NCBI RefSeq assembly: GCF_014698505.1
Contig: NZ_JACJTD010000030.1
Location: 30,865-94,864, forward strand
Length of the DNA: 64,000 nt
Source of the DNA: Nostoc foliaceum FACHB-393
GTDB taxonomy: Bacteria; Cyanobacteriota; Cyanobacteriia; Cyanobacteriales; Nostocaceae
Direction: 5' to 3'
The position numbers were made by a program, and so were the translations under genes. The notes under the pieces were generated by a model, which had not been told where the DNA came from, ran no database searches, and saw nothing but the letters and a program-made list of their open reading frames with translations. This document shows, piece by piece, positions 53,054-62,297 of the stretch (position 1 is the first letter of the stretch; every line of letters starts with the position of its first letter).

Positions 53054-54520
53054 ATGAATCAGAATAAACTATTTCAGCAAACCCGCCTACGTTTAGCGCT
53101 GTGGTATGCGCTTGTCATGGCTTTGATTTTAAGCCTGTGCGGATTCGGCATCTACAGAGCAATTTCCCATGCCCATTGGATGACATTAGACCGAGAACTG
53201 GAGTCTGTCGCGGGAACATTGCACGATACTATTGAATTAAAATTACAAAAGCCTGGTCAATTGGAACCAGTGATACAACAACTTTTACCCAATATTTGCG
53301 TGGTTGGCGCTAGCTGCATTCAGGAGCAATTAAGTTCTAAACGCCATATTTTAAGCGCAATTAATCAAGGTAATTATTACGTCCGTTTTTTCGATAATTC
53401 AGGAAGCTTAATTGCGATCGCAGGAACTTATCCAGAAGGATTTCCTATAGTCTTTAACAACGAACTTTGGCAAACCCTTAAAGATAGGAAAGGCAACTTT
53501 TATCACCAAATTTCTTTTGTGCTACACACCCAAGAAAATCTCGATTGGGGTTACATCCAAGTAGGGCGAAGTCTTGCGGAATTTAATAGTTATCTCACTG
53601 CTATAAAACTCACTTTAGCATTGGGATTACCAATTGTTATGGGTTTGGTTGGTGTTGCTAGTTGGTGGTTGGCAGGATTGGCAATGCAGCCGATTTATCG
53701 CTCATATAAACAAGTCCAACAATTTACAGCAGATGCCGCACATGAATTGCGGACACCTCTAGCAGCAACCCAAGCGACAGTAGAATCTGCGCTGATGATG
53801 CCTCAATTAGATGAGACAGAAGCGCGGGATATTCTACAAACCATACACCGTCAGAATCAGCGGCTTACAACTCTGGTTACAGATTTACTGCTGCTGACTC
53901 GCCTGGATCGTCAATCTTTGCCAATGCAACGAGACATTTGTTGCTTAGATGATATTGTTAATGACTTAATAGAGGAATTTGCAGCCTTAGCGATCGCAGC
54001 CGATATTACACTAACATCTTCAATCCGGGTTTCAAATCCTCTAAATATTGTCGGCAATGAAGATCAGCTTTATCGCTTGTTTTCTAATTTAATTGTCAAT
54101 GCAATTCAATACACCCCATCAGGAGGAAAGGTAACGGTTTCTGTAGACCGCAGTGATCATTATGCTGTGATTCAGGTGCAAGATACAGGCATTGGTATTT
54201 CCCAGCCAGAGTTAACGCGAATTTTTGACCGCTTCTATCGAGTGAATAGCGATCGCTCCCGTAGCACCGGCGGTTCTGGATTAGGATTAGCGATCGCACA
54301 AGCAATTGTTTTGGCACACCACGGCAGCATAGATGTGCAAAGTGAATTCGGCAAAGGTAGCACTTTTACTATTAAGTTACAAAGAAAGCCAGGAGGCAGG
54401 AAACACGATAGCGCAGCAGAGCGTCGGCAGGAGGCAAAAATTATTAACAGAAACTACTTTACATCTGTGGAAAACTTGTGGAAAAACATGCGAGTTTTTC
54501 CACAAGGTAATTATACTTAA
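53054..54520 (+). CDS. Sensor histidine kinase (RppB-like)
   Basis: A 488-residue membrane kinase: helix 1 (LALWYALVMALILSLCGFGI), an extracytoplasmic sensor region with two Cys (NICVVGASC), helix 2 (LTLALGLPIVMGLVGVASWW), and a HisKA His in AAHELRTPLAATQ. The ATPase domain has NAIQYTPSGG, QDTGIGISQPE and GGSGLGLAIAQ. It pairs with the RppA-like regulator at 50528. The last ~40 residues after STFTIKL are not kinase-like: they are encoded by repeat-like DNA and by the first DnaA boxes of the origin. ATG 53054 chosen; a TTG at 53021 is also in frame. Confidence 0.88.
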   Translation: MNQNKLFQQTRLRLALWYALVMALILSLCGFGIYRAISHAHWMTLDRELESVAGTLHDTIELKLQKPGQLEPVIQQLLPNICVVGASCIQEQLSSKRHILSAINQGNYYVRFFDNSGSLIAIAGTYPEGFPIVFNNELWQTLKDRKGNFYHQISFVLHTQENLDWGYIQVGRSLAEFNSYLTAIKLTLALGLPIVMGLVGVASWWLAGLAMQPIYRSYKQVQQFTADAAHELRTPLAATQATVESALMMPQLDETEARDILQTIHRQNQRLTTLVTDLLLLTRLDRQSLPMQRDICCLDDIVNDLIEEFAALAIAADITLTSSIRVSNPLNIVGNEDQLYRLFSNLIVNAIQYTPSGGKVTVSVDRSDHYAVIQVQDTGIGISQPELTRIFDRFYRVNSDRSRSTGGSGLGLAIAQAIVLAHHGSIDVQSEFGKGSTFTIKLQRKPGGRKHDSAAERRQEAKIINRNYFTSVENLWKNMRVFPQGNYT

Positions 54521-54686
54521 TTAAGTTTTACCAGCAAAATATCAAGTTTTCCACAGATTTTTCCACAAAAAGTAAGATTTTTTCCACAATATAAGTTAAA
54601 TTTAATCAATTTTTATACGTTACTTAATATTCTCGACTACTTATTCAGCCGTCAAGGCTAATGATCAGAGTGCTGGTTGTGGAAAA
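54466..54686. other. Probable chromosomal origin (oriC), seven DnaA boxes
   Basis: TTTTCCACA occurs seven times: at 54466, 54477 and 54678 (minus orientation) and at 54496, 54547, 54559 and 54580 (plus). An AT-rich stretch (54589-54640) could be the unwinding element. The site is immediately downstream of dnaA. Boxes 1-3 overlap the end of the upstream kinase gene. The match to the TTATCCACA/TTTTCCACA type is direct; origin activity is inferred. Confidence 0.8.
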
Positions 54687-54700
54687 CTTCAAATAAATCT

Positions 54701-56083
54701 TCACGATGGTTTTTGGGAGCGGCTAGTCATATTGATGCGATCGCTCAGTTGGCGTAGAGTTTGCGCTAAAGTGCGATCGCTTTCTTGAAGTTGAGTAATT
54801 TTATCGCAACTATAGATTACCGTTGTATGGTCTTTACCACCAAATTCCTCGCCAATTCTCGGCAAACTCAGAGATGTGTGTTGGCGCATGAGATACATTC
54901 CTATTTGACGCGCCCAGCTAATCTCTCTACGTCGTGAGTTACCTTTGAGATCGTCTATTAAAATATCAAAATTATCCGCCACAACCTTTAAAATTGCTTC
55001 TGGGGTAGCTGTCATTTTTTCGTTAGGCGGTTCTAAAACTGGTGTGATATTTTCCACCGTCATCGGTAAGCCCCAAATGGAAATATAAGCCACCGCCCGA
55101 ATTAAAGCTCCTTCTAATTCTCTAATGTTAGAAGTATAGTTAGAAGCAATATACTCAATCACGTCGCGGGGAAGCCGAATATTTTCATCCTCAGCTTTTT
55201 TCTGCAAAATGGCCATTCTAGTTTCTAAATCCGGCTTTTGGATATCTGCGATTAACCCCATAGAGAACCGAGAACAAAGCCGCTCTTGTAAGCTAGGAAT
55301 TTGGTTAGGAGGACGGTCGGAAGCAATGACAACTTGTTTGCCAGCTTCATGTAAAGTATTAAAAGTATAAAAAAATTCTTCTTGGGTGTATTCCTTCCCT
55401 TCAAGAAACTGAATATCATCAACTAATAAAACATCAGCGGCTCGGTAATGCTCTCGAAAGCTCTGCATACTATCCTTACGAATCGCTGTAATTAAATCAT
55501 TAGTAAACTGCTCAGTCGAAACATAAAATATTTTACAATTAGGCGAAATTTCCCAGCGATAGTGACCAATAGCCTGCATGAGATGAGTTTTCCCCAAACC
55601 TACGCCACCGCATAAAAATAAAGGATTGAACTCCCTACCTGGAGATTCTGCAACTGCTAAAGAAGCAGCATGAGCCATCCGATTGTTAGCACCAACTACA
55701 AACCGGGAAAAGACATATTTAGAGTTTAAATCAGTAGTTTTATGATTGTGATTAGGAACAGCTTCCGAAATACTGCTAGGATTTGGTGATTCCCAAGAAA
55801 CCTCTCGCTCACTAAAATGAGAAACTTCATCACCTTGAGCAACAGTAATGTAAATTCCTACGGGATGACCGAGAATATCTTGTACTACATGAGCAATGGT
55901 ATTGATGTAATACTTCTGTAACCAATTACGAGCAAATGGGTTAGGAGTACGAATAACCAAGCAATTATTTTCTAATCGCTCTGCACTAGCAGTTTTGATC
56001 CAAGTTTCAAAGGTGGGTCGGGATAGTTCAAGCTGTAGGCGCTCTAGTACCTGACTCCACAGAGTTTCTATGGGAATTTCCAT
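54701..56083 (-). CDS. dnaA: Chromosomal replication initiator DnaA
   Basis: A 460-residue AAA+ initiator. Walker A reads GGVGLGKTHLMQ, Walker B LLVDDIQFLEG, and the DNA-binding signature near the C-terminus reads GGKDHTTVIYSCDKI. The N-terminal domain (about 1-80) begins MEIPIETLWSQVLERL. It binds DnaA boxes to open the origin; a cluster of seven lies just past its 3' end. ATG at 56083 with a gene-free promoter upstream. No defects. Confidence 0.98.
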   Translation of the reverse strand: MEIPIETLWSQVLERLQLELSRPTFETWIKTASAERLENNCLVIRTPNPFARNWLQKYYINTIAHVVQDILGHPVGIYITVAQGDEVSHFSEREVSWESPNPSSISEAVPNHNHKTTDLNSKYVFSRFVVGANNRMAHAASLAVAESPGREFNPLFLCGGVGLGKTHLMQAIGHYRWEISPNCKIFYVSTEQFTNDLITAIRKDSMQSFREHYRAADVLLVDDIQFLEGKEYTQEEFFYTFNTLHEAGKQVVIASDRPPNQIPSLQERLCSRFSMGLIADIQKPDLETRMAILQKKAEDENIRLPRDVIEYIASNYTSNIRELEGALIRAVAYISIWGLPMTVENITPVLEPPNEKMTATPEAILKVVADNFDILIDDLKGNSRRREISWARQIGMYLMRQHTSLSLPRIGEEFGGKDHTTVIYSCDKITQLQESDRTLAQTLRQLSDRINMTSRSQKPS

Positions 56084-56247
56084 TATCCACCACCTTTGCT
56101 GCTAATCGTCACAATAGAAGAGAAAGCACCAATTTAGCATCCAGACACGCTAGACCTAGAATAAGCTTTTAACTTGTAATCATTTTGGGACATACCCAGT
56201 AGGCAAGATCCTAACATCCACTGACTGATACGGAGAAGCAACAACAC

Positions 56248-57489
56248 ATGAAGACAACAAACCATCACTTAGTGCCCAAAAATATTGATACTAGGCGTTT
56301 ACCCCACAGGTTGTGGATGCTCTCATATGGGTTAGCAGTGGTGTTATTGGGGAGCTGCTCTCTTTTACCTGCTAAGACCTTTGAGACTCGGCAAAACGAG
56401 ACTCAAACCCAAACGACAACAGAACCTAATCCGGTAATTGTCCCTCCGCCGATTTTTTCTTCGTCTGGAGATCCTAATTTTGTGGTGAAGGTAGTGCAAC
56501 AGGTGGGGCCTGCGGTAGTTCGCATTGATTCTTCCCGAACAATCACTTCTCGCATACCAAACGAATTTAATGATCCATCATTCCGGCGGTTTTTTGGAGG
56601 TGCAGTACCACAGCCTAGAGAACGAGTAGAGCGGGGTAGTGGCTCTGGATTTATCATTACTTCCTCAGGCCAAATTTTGACCAATTCTCATGTGGTAGAT
56701 GGTGCTGATAGAGTGACTGTCACACTCAAAGATGGCCGAACTTTTGACGGTAAAGTTTTGGGTGAAGATCCGGTAACTGATGTGGCTGTGATCGAAATCG
56801 ATGCTAATAATCTGCCAACCCTAGCAGTGGGTAATTCCGATGCTTTGCAACCAGGAGAAGCAGTAATTGCCATTGGCAACCCTTTAGGCTTGAATAATAC
56901 CGTAACATCTGGGATTATTAGTGCTACAGGTCGTTCTGGTAGCGATATCGGTGCTAGTGACAAGCGGGTTGATTACATCCAAACTGATGCTGCGATTAAC
57001 CCTGGTAATTCCGGTGGCCCATTGCTAAATGTTCGTGGCCAAGTAATTGCGATGAACACAGCTATTATTCGAGGTGCTCAAGGTTTGGGATTTGCTATCC
57101 CCATTAATACTGTGCAAAGAATTTCCCAGCAATTAATTGCTACAGGCAAGGTGGATCATCCTTATTTGGGCGTTCAGATGGTGACACTGACACCAGATAT
57201 CAAAGAGAGAATAAAAAGTAGAGCAGGCGATCGCTTAAATCTTACAGCAGAAGAGGGAGTTTTGCTGGTTGAGATTGTGCCGCGATCGCCTGCATCTGTG
57301 GCTGGACTACGAGTTGGTGATGTGATTAAAAGCATTAATAACCAGCCTGTTACTAAAATTGAAGAAGTACAAAGGCTAGTAGAAAAGAGCAAAATCGGTA
57401 CCAATCTACCAATAGAAGTGGAACGCAATGGGCAAACTGTCCAAATAGGAGTTCAACCTGCTCCTTTACCTGTAAGACGTGAAGGATGA
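56248..57489 (+). CDS. HtrA/DegP-family trypsin-like serine protease
   Basis: A 413-residue periplasmic or lumenal protease. An N-terminal membrane anchor or lipobox-like segment (LWMLSYGLAVVLLGSCSLL) precedes the trypsin fold with the catalytic triad: His in LTNSHVVDGA, Asp in VTDVAVIEID and Ser in NPGNSGGPLL. One PDZ domain follows (about 300-400: GVLLVEIVPRSPASVAGLRVGDVI). It matches the cyanobacterial HhoA/HhoB/HtrA group, which handles stress-damaged proteins. Start ATG at 56248, divergent from dnaA. Which of the three paralogues it is cannot be settled from this. Confidence 0.93.
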   Translation: MKTTNHHLVPKNIDTRRLPHRLWMLSYGLAVVLLGSCSLLPAKTFETRQNETQTQTTTEPNPVIVPPPIFSSSGDPNFVVKVVQQVGPAVVRIDSSRTITSRIPNEFNDPSFRRFFGGAVPQPRERVERGSGSGFIITSSGQILTNSHVVDGADRVTVTLKDGRTFDGKVLGEDPVTDVAVIEIDANNLPTLAVGNSDALQPGEAVIAIGNPLGLNNTVTSGIISATGRSGSDIGASDKRVDYIQTDAAINPGNSGGPLLNVRGQVIAMNTAIIRGAQGLGFAIPINTVQRISQQLIATGKVDHPYLGVQMVTLTPDIKERIKSRAGDRLNLTAEEGVLLVEIVPRSPASVAGLRVGDVIKSINNQPVTKIEEVQRLVEKSKIGTNLPIEVERNGQTVQIGVQPAPLPVRREG

Positions 57490-57648
57490 TGTTAGGAGGC
57501 AGGGGGCAAGAGTCATAAAAATTTTTCTAATGCCCAATACTTCTATACGAGAGGCTACGCCCTAAGCGTAGCTATGCCGCAGGCTTTACGGCAAAGCTCA
57601 GTACAAGTGCCCAATGCCCCACTAACCATTGCTTAAAGGAGTTTTATC

Positions 57649-58179
57649 ATGACTGAGTTAGCGCCAATAATTCAATTAGGCAATCCAACATTACGCCAAA
57701 AAGCTGCTTGGGTTGAGAATATTCAAGATGAGCATATCCAAAAATTAATTAAAGACTTAATTGCCACTGTTGCCAAAGCTAACGGTGTGGGAATTGCTGC
57801 GCCTCAAGTAGCACAATCCTATCGTTTATTTATTGTGGCTTCCCGTCCTAATGCCAGGTATCCCAACGCCCCAGAAATGGAACCTACTGCCATGATTAAT
57901 CCCAAAATCATTGCTCATTCAACTGAAGTTGTCAAAGATTGGGAAGGTTGTTTAAGTGTTCCAGGAATTAGGGGGTTAGTTCCTCGACATAAAGCTATTG
58001 AAGTGGAATACACTGACTCTCAAGGCAAGTTACAAAAGCAAGAATTAACCGATTTTATCGCTCGGATTTTTCAACACGAGTATGATCATCTCGACGGTAT
58101 TGTATTTGTTGATCGCCTAGAAAACACTCTCGATATGATTACTGAGCAGGAATATCAACAACGAGTTGTTAACAAATAG
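57649..58179 (+). CDS. def: Peptide deformylase
   Basis: A 176-residue metalloenzyme removing the formyl group from new proteins. Motif 1 is GVGIAAPQV, motif 2 EGCLSVPGIRG and motif 3 QHEYDHLDGIVFVDR, giving the Cys and two His metal ligands and the catalytic Glu. ATG at 57649 with AAAGGAG upstream. It follows the HtrA gene by 160 bases containing dispersed repeats, so it is likely separate from that transcript. No fmt gene is adjacent. Confidence 0.96.
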   Translation: MTELAPIIQLGNPTLRQKAAWVENIQDEHIQKLIKDLIATVAKANGVGIAAPQVAQSYRLFIVASRPNARYPNAPEMEPTAMINPKIIAHSTEVVKDWEGCLSVPGIRGLVPRHKAIEVEYTDSQGKLQKQELTDFIARIFQHEYDHLDGIVFVDRLENTLDMITEQEYQQRVVNK

Positions 58180-58210
58180 ATGTGAGTTGAGAGTGGTGTA
58201 CACCAATGTT

Positions 58211-58330
58211 GAAAGCTCATCCCATCCCTAAAAGGGGATGGGATAACACGTGCATACTGATGACGGTTAACAGTTAACGGCGGGGCGGCTATCCCGGACA
58301 CCTCACAAAGCAAGTGGGCTTCCCACCGCC
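58211..58330 (+). repeat. Two-hairpin dispersed repeat, copy C
   Basis: Left hairpin CCCATCCC / GGGATGGG at 58221-58242 (8-bp stem), core GGGCGGCTATCCCGGACAC at 58283-58301, right hairpin GTGGG-CTT-CCCAC at 58314-58326. Same layout as copies A and B. Confidence 0.75.
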
Positions 58331-58340
58331 TTAGTGAGAA

Positions 58341-58458
58341 GCTTACGCAAAAATCACCAAAAAGCTTAATTTATTAAATCGCCTTTTCTGCGATAGGCTT
58401 CCGCCAAAGCGAAGCGTCTCGTAGAGAAGAGAAGAATCGTAGAGTGTGCGTAAGTCCT
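58341..58458. repeat. MITE-like element with CTTACGCA/TGCGTAAG ends
   Basis: GCTTACGCA near 58341 and TGCGTAAGTCCT at 58447-58458. End sequences match the element at 33683-33773. With copy C it fills the 302-base gap after def. No gene here. Confidence 0.6.
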
Positions 58459-58481
58459 ATTAATTACGAATTACGAATTAT

Positions 58482-60173
58482 TTAAGCGTGTGCTTCACAA
58501 ACTTGCTCGTCCCGCCACAATTGATATAGCCGCGTTGCTGGCATCGTCATATATAAAACATCACCCGCACTGAGGTTAGTTTCTAATAAATCCCAGCCAT
58601 GAAGGGTTTGGTGGTTTGTTTCTACATACAAAGGTACACAGTCAGCTGACATCGCTACATCTTTCACCCACTGGCCACAAAAGACGTGTGAAGGTGTAAT
58701 CACAGTTGCAAAAGCCACCCAAAGACTATCTGCCGTGATGCCATTGCCAAGAATGCGCCCCCCCAGTGCAGCGGCGGCAAAAGCTGGGGCTGCTAGTTCA
58801 GCCGGACTCAGTACGGCCTCGAAGCCAAATAGCTGTTGGGCTATGCCAGCAAAATCGGGATCGGCATAATGAACAATCACCGGAATGCTGGGTGTCAAAC
58901 CTTTGGCTTTAAGAGCAATTTCCAGATTGGTAGCATCATTGCTAGTAACAGCAAGCACTGCGGCGGCACAGTCTATATTGCTGGCTTTGAGTATTGTGCG
59001 GAAGCTGGCATCTCCCTGAATAACAGGAATACCTAGTTCGCGGGCGGTATTAATATATTTGTTGTTGGAGTCGGGTTCAACTACTACAACTTCATGTCCG
59101 CTGGCGTGGAGTTGCTGGACAATTCTCACCCCAATACCACTCAATCCACAAACAATGTAGTGATATCGCTGGGGAATTCGGGCTGCATCCCAAAATTGCT
59201 TAAAGCGGCTTCCTAAGACAAAATCGGTGAGCATTGCATACCAAATACCAATTACCACTGCTCCAACCAGCATCATCACAACAGTAAATAACTTAATAGT
59301 GTTAGGAGCATTTTCTACTACTTTGTCATTACCACCTGCTCCCGTAATCATGCCTACAGAAAAATATAGAGCATCGACAGGAGATAAACTCAACTCAGCC
59401 GACATGTAGGTTAGTGTAGCAATCAGAATAACTGCCAAGAGTACAATAGCGCCCACCACTACCGATCGCCCATGTTGCTGAAACTGCTTAAGATTAGTCA
59501 TAACTTTCAGCAGTTTTTTAATCAATGATCTCCGGGGAGAACGGATGCGGGGTTGGGTGCCAATAATTAAGCGATCGCCTACTTGTATCTCTTGTCCAGA
59601 TATTACAGCCGACACCAAATCCATCTCGCCTTTTACTGGCAAGTAATAAATTAACATCCGCGATCGGTCTTCCCACAATTCACTCAGCTTTAGACCCCTC
59701 CAGAAGTGGTTTTCATCAATGAATTCTTCGTGAATTGGCCAAGTTTGCTGAAATAATTTGATTTGTCCGATCGCTCGGTTTCCCAGTGCTGCAAAGGTAA
59801 ATACGGGTGCTGCTAATCCCACAACACTCATACTCAAATGGTCTGGCAAACTTTGATCTAGGCGCTCCCCCAAATTTGTATTATAAAAACGGTTGATAAT
59901 CCGAATCTGGGGATTCAGTACCCGCGCTTGCATCATAATAGACAAATTCAGAGCATCTTTAGAGCCAGCGATGACTAAAGTGTGTGCCTGTTGAATTCCT
60001 GCTGCTGTTAGGGTAGAAGCTGCTTGTAAATCGCCAACAATCACATCTCCTGCTGTTTCGCCAGGGATAGATTGGTGATGAATGCCAACAACGAAGGCTC
60101 CCTGGTGTCTCAGCAAACGAAAGGTTTTATATCCGGTACGTCCTAAGCCACAAACAATAATTCGAGGTTTCAT
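58482..60173 (-). CDS. RCK-domain ion channel with non-canonical filter
   Basis: A 563-residue protein: N-terminal TrkA-N/RCK domain (IIVCGLGRTGYKTFRLL), two membrane helices (about 237-257 and 292-320), and a second RCK domain (YIVCGLSGIGVRIVQQL). The pore loop reads DALYFSVGMITGAGGND (filter at 276-283), so the classic TVGYGD of potassium channels is replaced. This is a two-RCK layout with the membrane part in the middle. It may conduct a cation and respond to nucleotide. The stand-alone gene has no partner. ATG at 60173. Confidence 0.85.
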   Translation of the reverse strand: MKPRIIVCGLGRTGYKTFRLLRHQGAFVVGIHHQSIPGETAGDVIVGDLQAASTLTAAGIQQAHTLVIAGSKDALNLSIMMQARVLNPQIRIINRFYNTNLGERLDQSLPDHLSMSVVGLAAPVFTFAALGNRAIGQIKLFQQTWPIHEEFIDENHFWRGLKLSELWEDRSRMLIYYLPVKGEMDLVSAVISGQEIQVGDRLIIGTQPRIRSPRRSLIKKLLKVMTNLKQFQQHGRSVVVGAIVLLAVILIATLTYMSAELSLSPVDALYFSVGMITGAGGNDKVVENAPNTIKLFTVVMMLVGAVVIGIWYAMLTDFVLGSRFKQFWDAARIPQRYHYIVCGLSGIGVRIVQQLHASGHEVVVVEPDSNNKYINTARELGIPVIQGDASFRTILKASNIDCAAAVLAVTSNDATNLEIALKAKGLTPSIPVIVHYADPDFAGIAQQLFGFEAVLSPAELAAPAFAAAALGGRILGNGITADSLWVAFATVITPSHVFCGQWVKDVAMSADCVPLYVETNHQTLHGWDLLETNLSAGDVLYMTMPATRLYQLWRDEQVCEAHA

Positions 60174-60352
60174 GAAACGGCAGCATCTTTTACAGGTAGG
60201 GCTGCATTTCTAGTTATTTATTAATATTGTTGCCCACTTTCCGGGAATATAACTGTAGCTGACAACACGATTGTTTCAAATAAGATGGCACTTTTACAAA
60301 ATTATAAAAGTCGATGTTATTTGGATACCTGAAATTTGAAAAGATTCAAGTT

Positions 60353-60847
60353 ATGAAAAATTGGATAAAATTAACAAGTTTTAGTAGTATTTTATGCCCT
60401 CTAGTTGTGGCAGGAACCATAGCTGTTACAGCGCAAGCACAGCCCCAGTCAGGGCCAGAGCCTATTTCTGCCCCTCATGTGACACTGAATGTACAACGTA
60501 GCAGTGGTACATGTCCTCAAACAATTGGACTGTGGTGGTTTCTTCTCCCTTACGAAGGCGGTGCTGAACATACGGTAGTGGCTGATACCAGAGAGTTTGC
60601 AGATACAACTAAATTAGTTTCATCTAATAAGCAGTTTGTGGAATTTGTTTCACCTTTACGGAGCAATTATGCTTCTTGTGTAGGTCAAACTCGTGGGCAG
60701 GGATATAGTTTCTACAATGTAGAATTTAAGAATAAAAAAGCTTATTTCCGTGTGGATTTGCGAAAAATTGATGCACCCCTTAGCCTAATCACTTACAAAA
60801 GTGTAGTGGCTTCCCGCCCTTATGTCAGATGGGCGATCGCTGACTAA
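60353..60847 (+). CDS. Exported hypothetical protein
   Basis: A 164-residue protein with a signal peptide (LTSFSSILCPLVVAGTIAVTAQAQ). The mature part has two Cys (GTCPQTIGLWWFLLPYEGG and NYASCVGQTRGQ) likely to form a disulfide, then beta-rich sequence. I do not recognise the family. ATG 60353 chosen since it begins the signal peptide directly; ATG 60314 is also in frame. It stands between the channel gene (divergent) and ddl. Confidence 0.75.
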   Translation: MKNWIKLTSFSSILCPLVVAGTIAVTAQAQPQSGPEPISAPHVTLNVQRSSGTCPQTIGLWWFLLPYEGGAEHTVVADTREFADTTKLVSSNKQFVEFVSPLRSNYASCVGQTRGQGYSFYNVEFKNKKAYFRVDLRKIDAPLSLITYKSVVASRPYVRWAIAD

Positions 60848-60994
60848 CTCCTTACTAACTCCTTAAATAGGAGAGTTTTTCTAGGCAGGGCTTCAACAGC
60901 TAATAAAAACAGCCAATAAAATAATATAGAAAAATATGGCAATTTTTGTAGGTTGTGATACGCTATCTGCTTGAGGAGTGTGGAGGAACCGAAA

Positions 60995-62095
60995 ATGGCA
61001 AAGCTGCGCGTGGGGTTACTGTTTGGCGGTCGTTCGGGAGAACATGAAGTTTCGATCAAATCAGCACGGGCGATCGCTAAAGCCTTGAGTGCAGAGCAAA
61101 ATGCTAGTAAGTACGAAATACTGCCTTTTTACATCCAAAAAGATGGACGCTGGCTAGCCGGAGAAGCACCGCAAAAGGTTTTAGAAACTGGCACTCCGCT
61201 ACTGGAATCTGAACAATCAACTTCCCAAGGGGATCTGACATCCAACCCTCAAGCCCAAATCCTCAGCAAGTGGCAATCTCCTTCTCAAGTTGCCCAAGTG
61301 GATGTTTGGTTTCCCATTCTCCACGGCCCCAACGGTGAAGACGGAACAATCCAAGGGTTACTCACTTTGATGCAAGTTCCCTTTGTCGGTTCTGGGGTGT
61401 TAGGTTCGGCAGTGGGGATGGATAAAATCGCCATGAAAATGGCCTTTGAGCAAGCGGGACTAGCACAGGTAAAATACAAGGCGATAACTAGAGCGCAGGT
61501 TTGGTCTAATCCTTGCGTATTTCCGAAATTGTGTGATGAAATTGAGGCAGCATTAGGTTATCCCGCTTTTGTTAAGCCTGCTAATTTGGGTTCATCAGTG
61601 GGTATTGCCAAAGTGCGATCGCGCCAAGAATTAGAAGCCGCTTTAGATAATGCTGCCAGTTATGATCGAAGACTGGTTGTGGAAGCTGGTGTCGTAGCCA
61701 GGGAAGTTGAGTGTGCTGTTTTAGGAAACGATCAACCTCAAGCCTCTGTCATTGGAGAGATTACTTATGACAGCGATTTTTATGATTATGAAACTAAATA
61801 TACTGAGGGTCGCGCAGATTTACTGATACCAGCACCGCTTCCAGATGCGATCGCCCGTCAAATTCAGGACATGGCTTTACAAGCTTTTGCAGCAGTTGAC
61901 GCTGCGGGGTTAGCAAGGGTAGATTTTTTCTACGTGGAAGCAACAAAAGAAGTTTTGATTAATGAAATAAATACGTTGCCAGGCTTTACTGCGACTAGTA
62001 TGTATCCCCAACTCTGGGCCCATAGTGGAGTCTCCTTTCCAGAATTAGTTGATCGGTTAATTCAACTTGCTCTTGAAAGGTATTCTCCTAGCTAA
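60995..62095 (+). CDS. ddl: D-alanine--D-alanine ligase
   Basis: A 366-residue ATP-grasp enzyme joining two D-Ala for peptidoglycan precursors. The N-terminus has VGLLFGGRSGEHEVSIKSA, the ATP-grasp core FVKPANLGSSVGIAKV, EVECAVLGN, and the metal-binding end EVLINEINTLPGFTATSMYP. ATG 60995 is chosen since GGAGG lies at about -9; an upstream GTG is in frame but not needed. The family call is firm. It stands alone in transcription direction with the next gene. Confidence 0.95.
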   Translation: MAKLRVGLLFGGRSGEHEVSIKSARAIAKALSAEQNASKYEILPFYIQKDGRWLAGEAPQKVLETGTPLLESEQSTSQGDLTSNPQAQILSKWQSPSQVAQVDVWFPILHGPNGEDGTIQGLLTLMQVPFVGSGVLGSAVGMDKIAMKMAFEQAGLAQVKYKAITRAQVWSNPCVFPKLCDEIEAALGYPAFVKPANLGSSVGIAKVRSRQELEAALDNAASYDRRLVVEAGVVAREVECAVLGNDQPQASVIGEITYDSDFYDYETKYTEGRADLLIPAPLPDAIARQIQDMALQAFAAVDAAGLARVDFFYVEATKEVLINEINTLPGFTATSMYPQLWAHSGVSFPELVDRLIQLALERYSPS

Positions 62096-62297
62096 CGGAC
62101 AAAATAAACGAACTGATTTTTAAATTTTTACAGGAAAAAGTCACAATAAATACAGAATTTTGGCAAAAATTAGCCAGATTTGGTAGCCTATGTTTTACAA
62201 AAAAGCTACTTAAATCTGAACTTTTGTTACGGATACCTGATGCTTAACTCCTCCAGTACAATTTATTGACTAGAGGGGTACAAATCTGAAAGTAATC

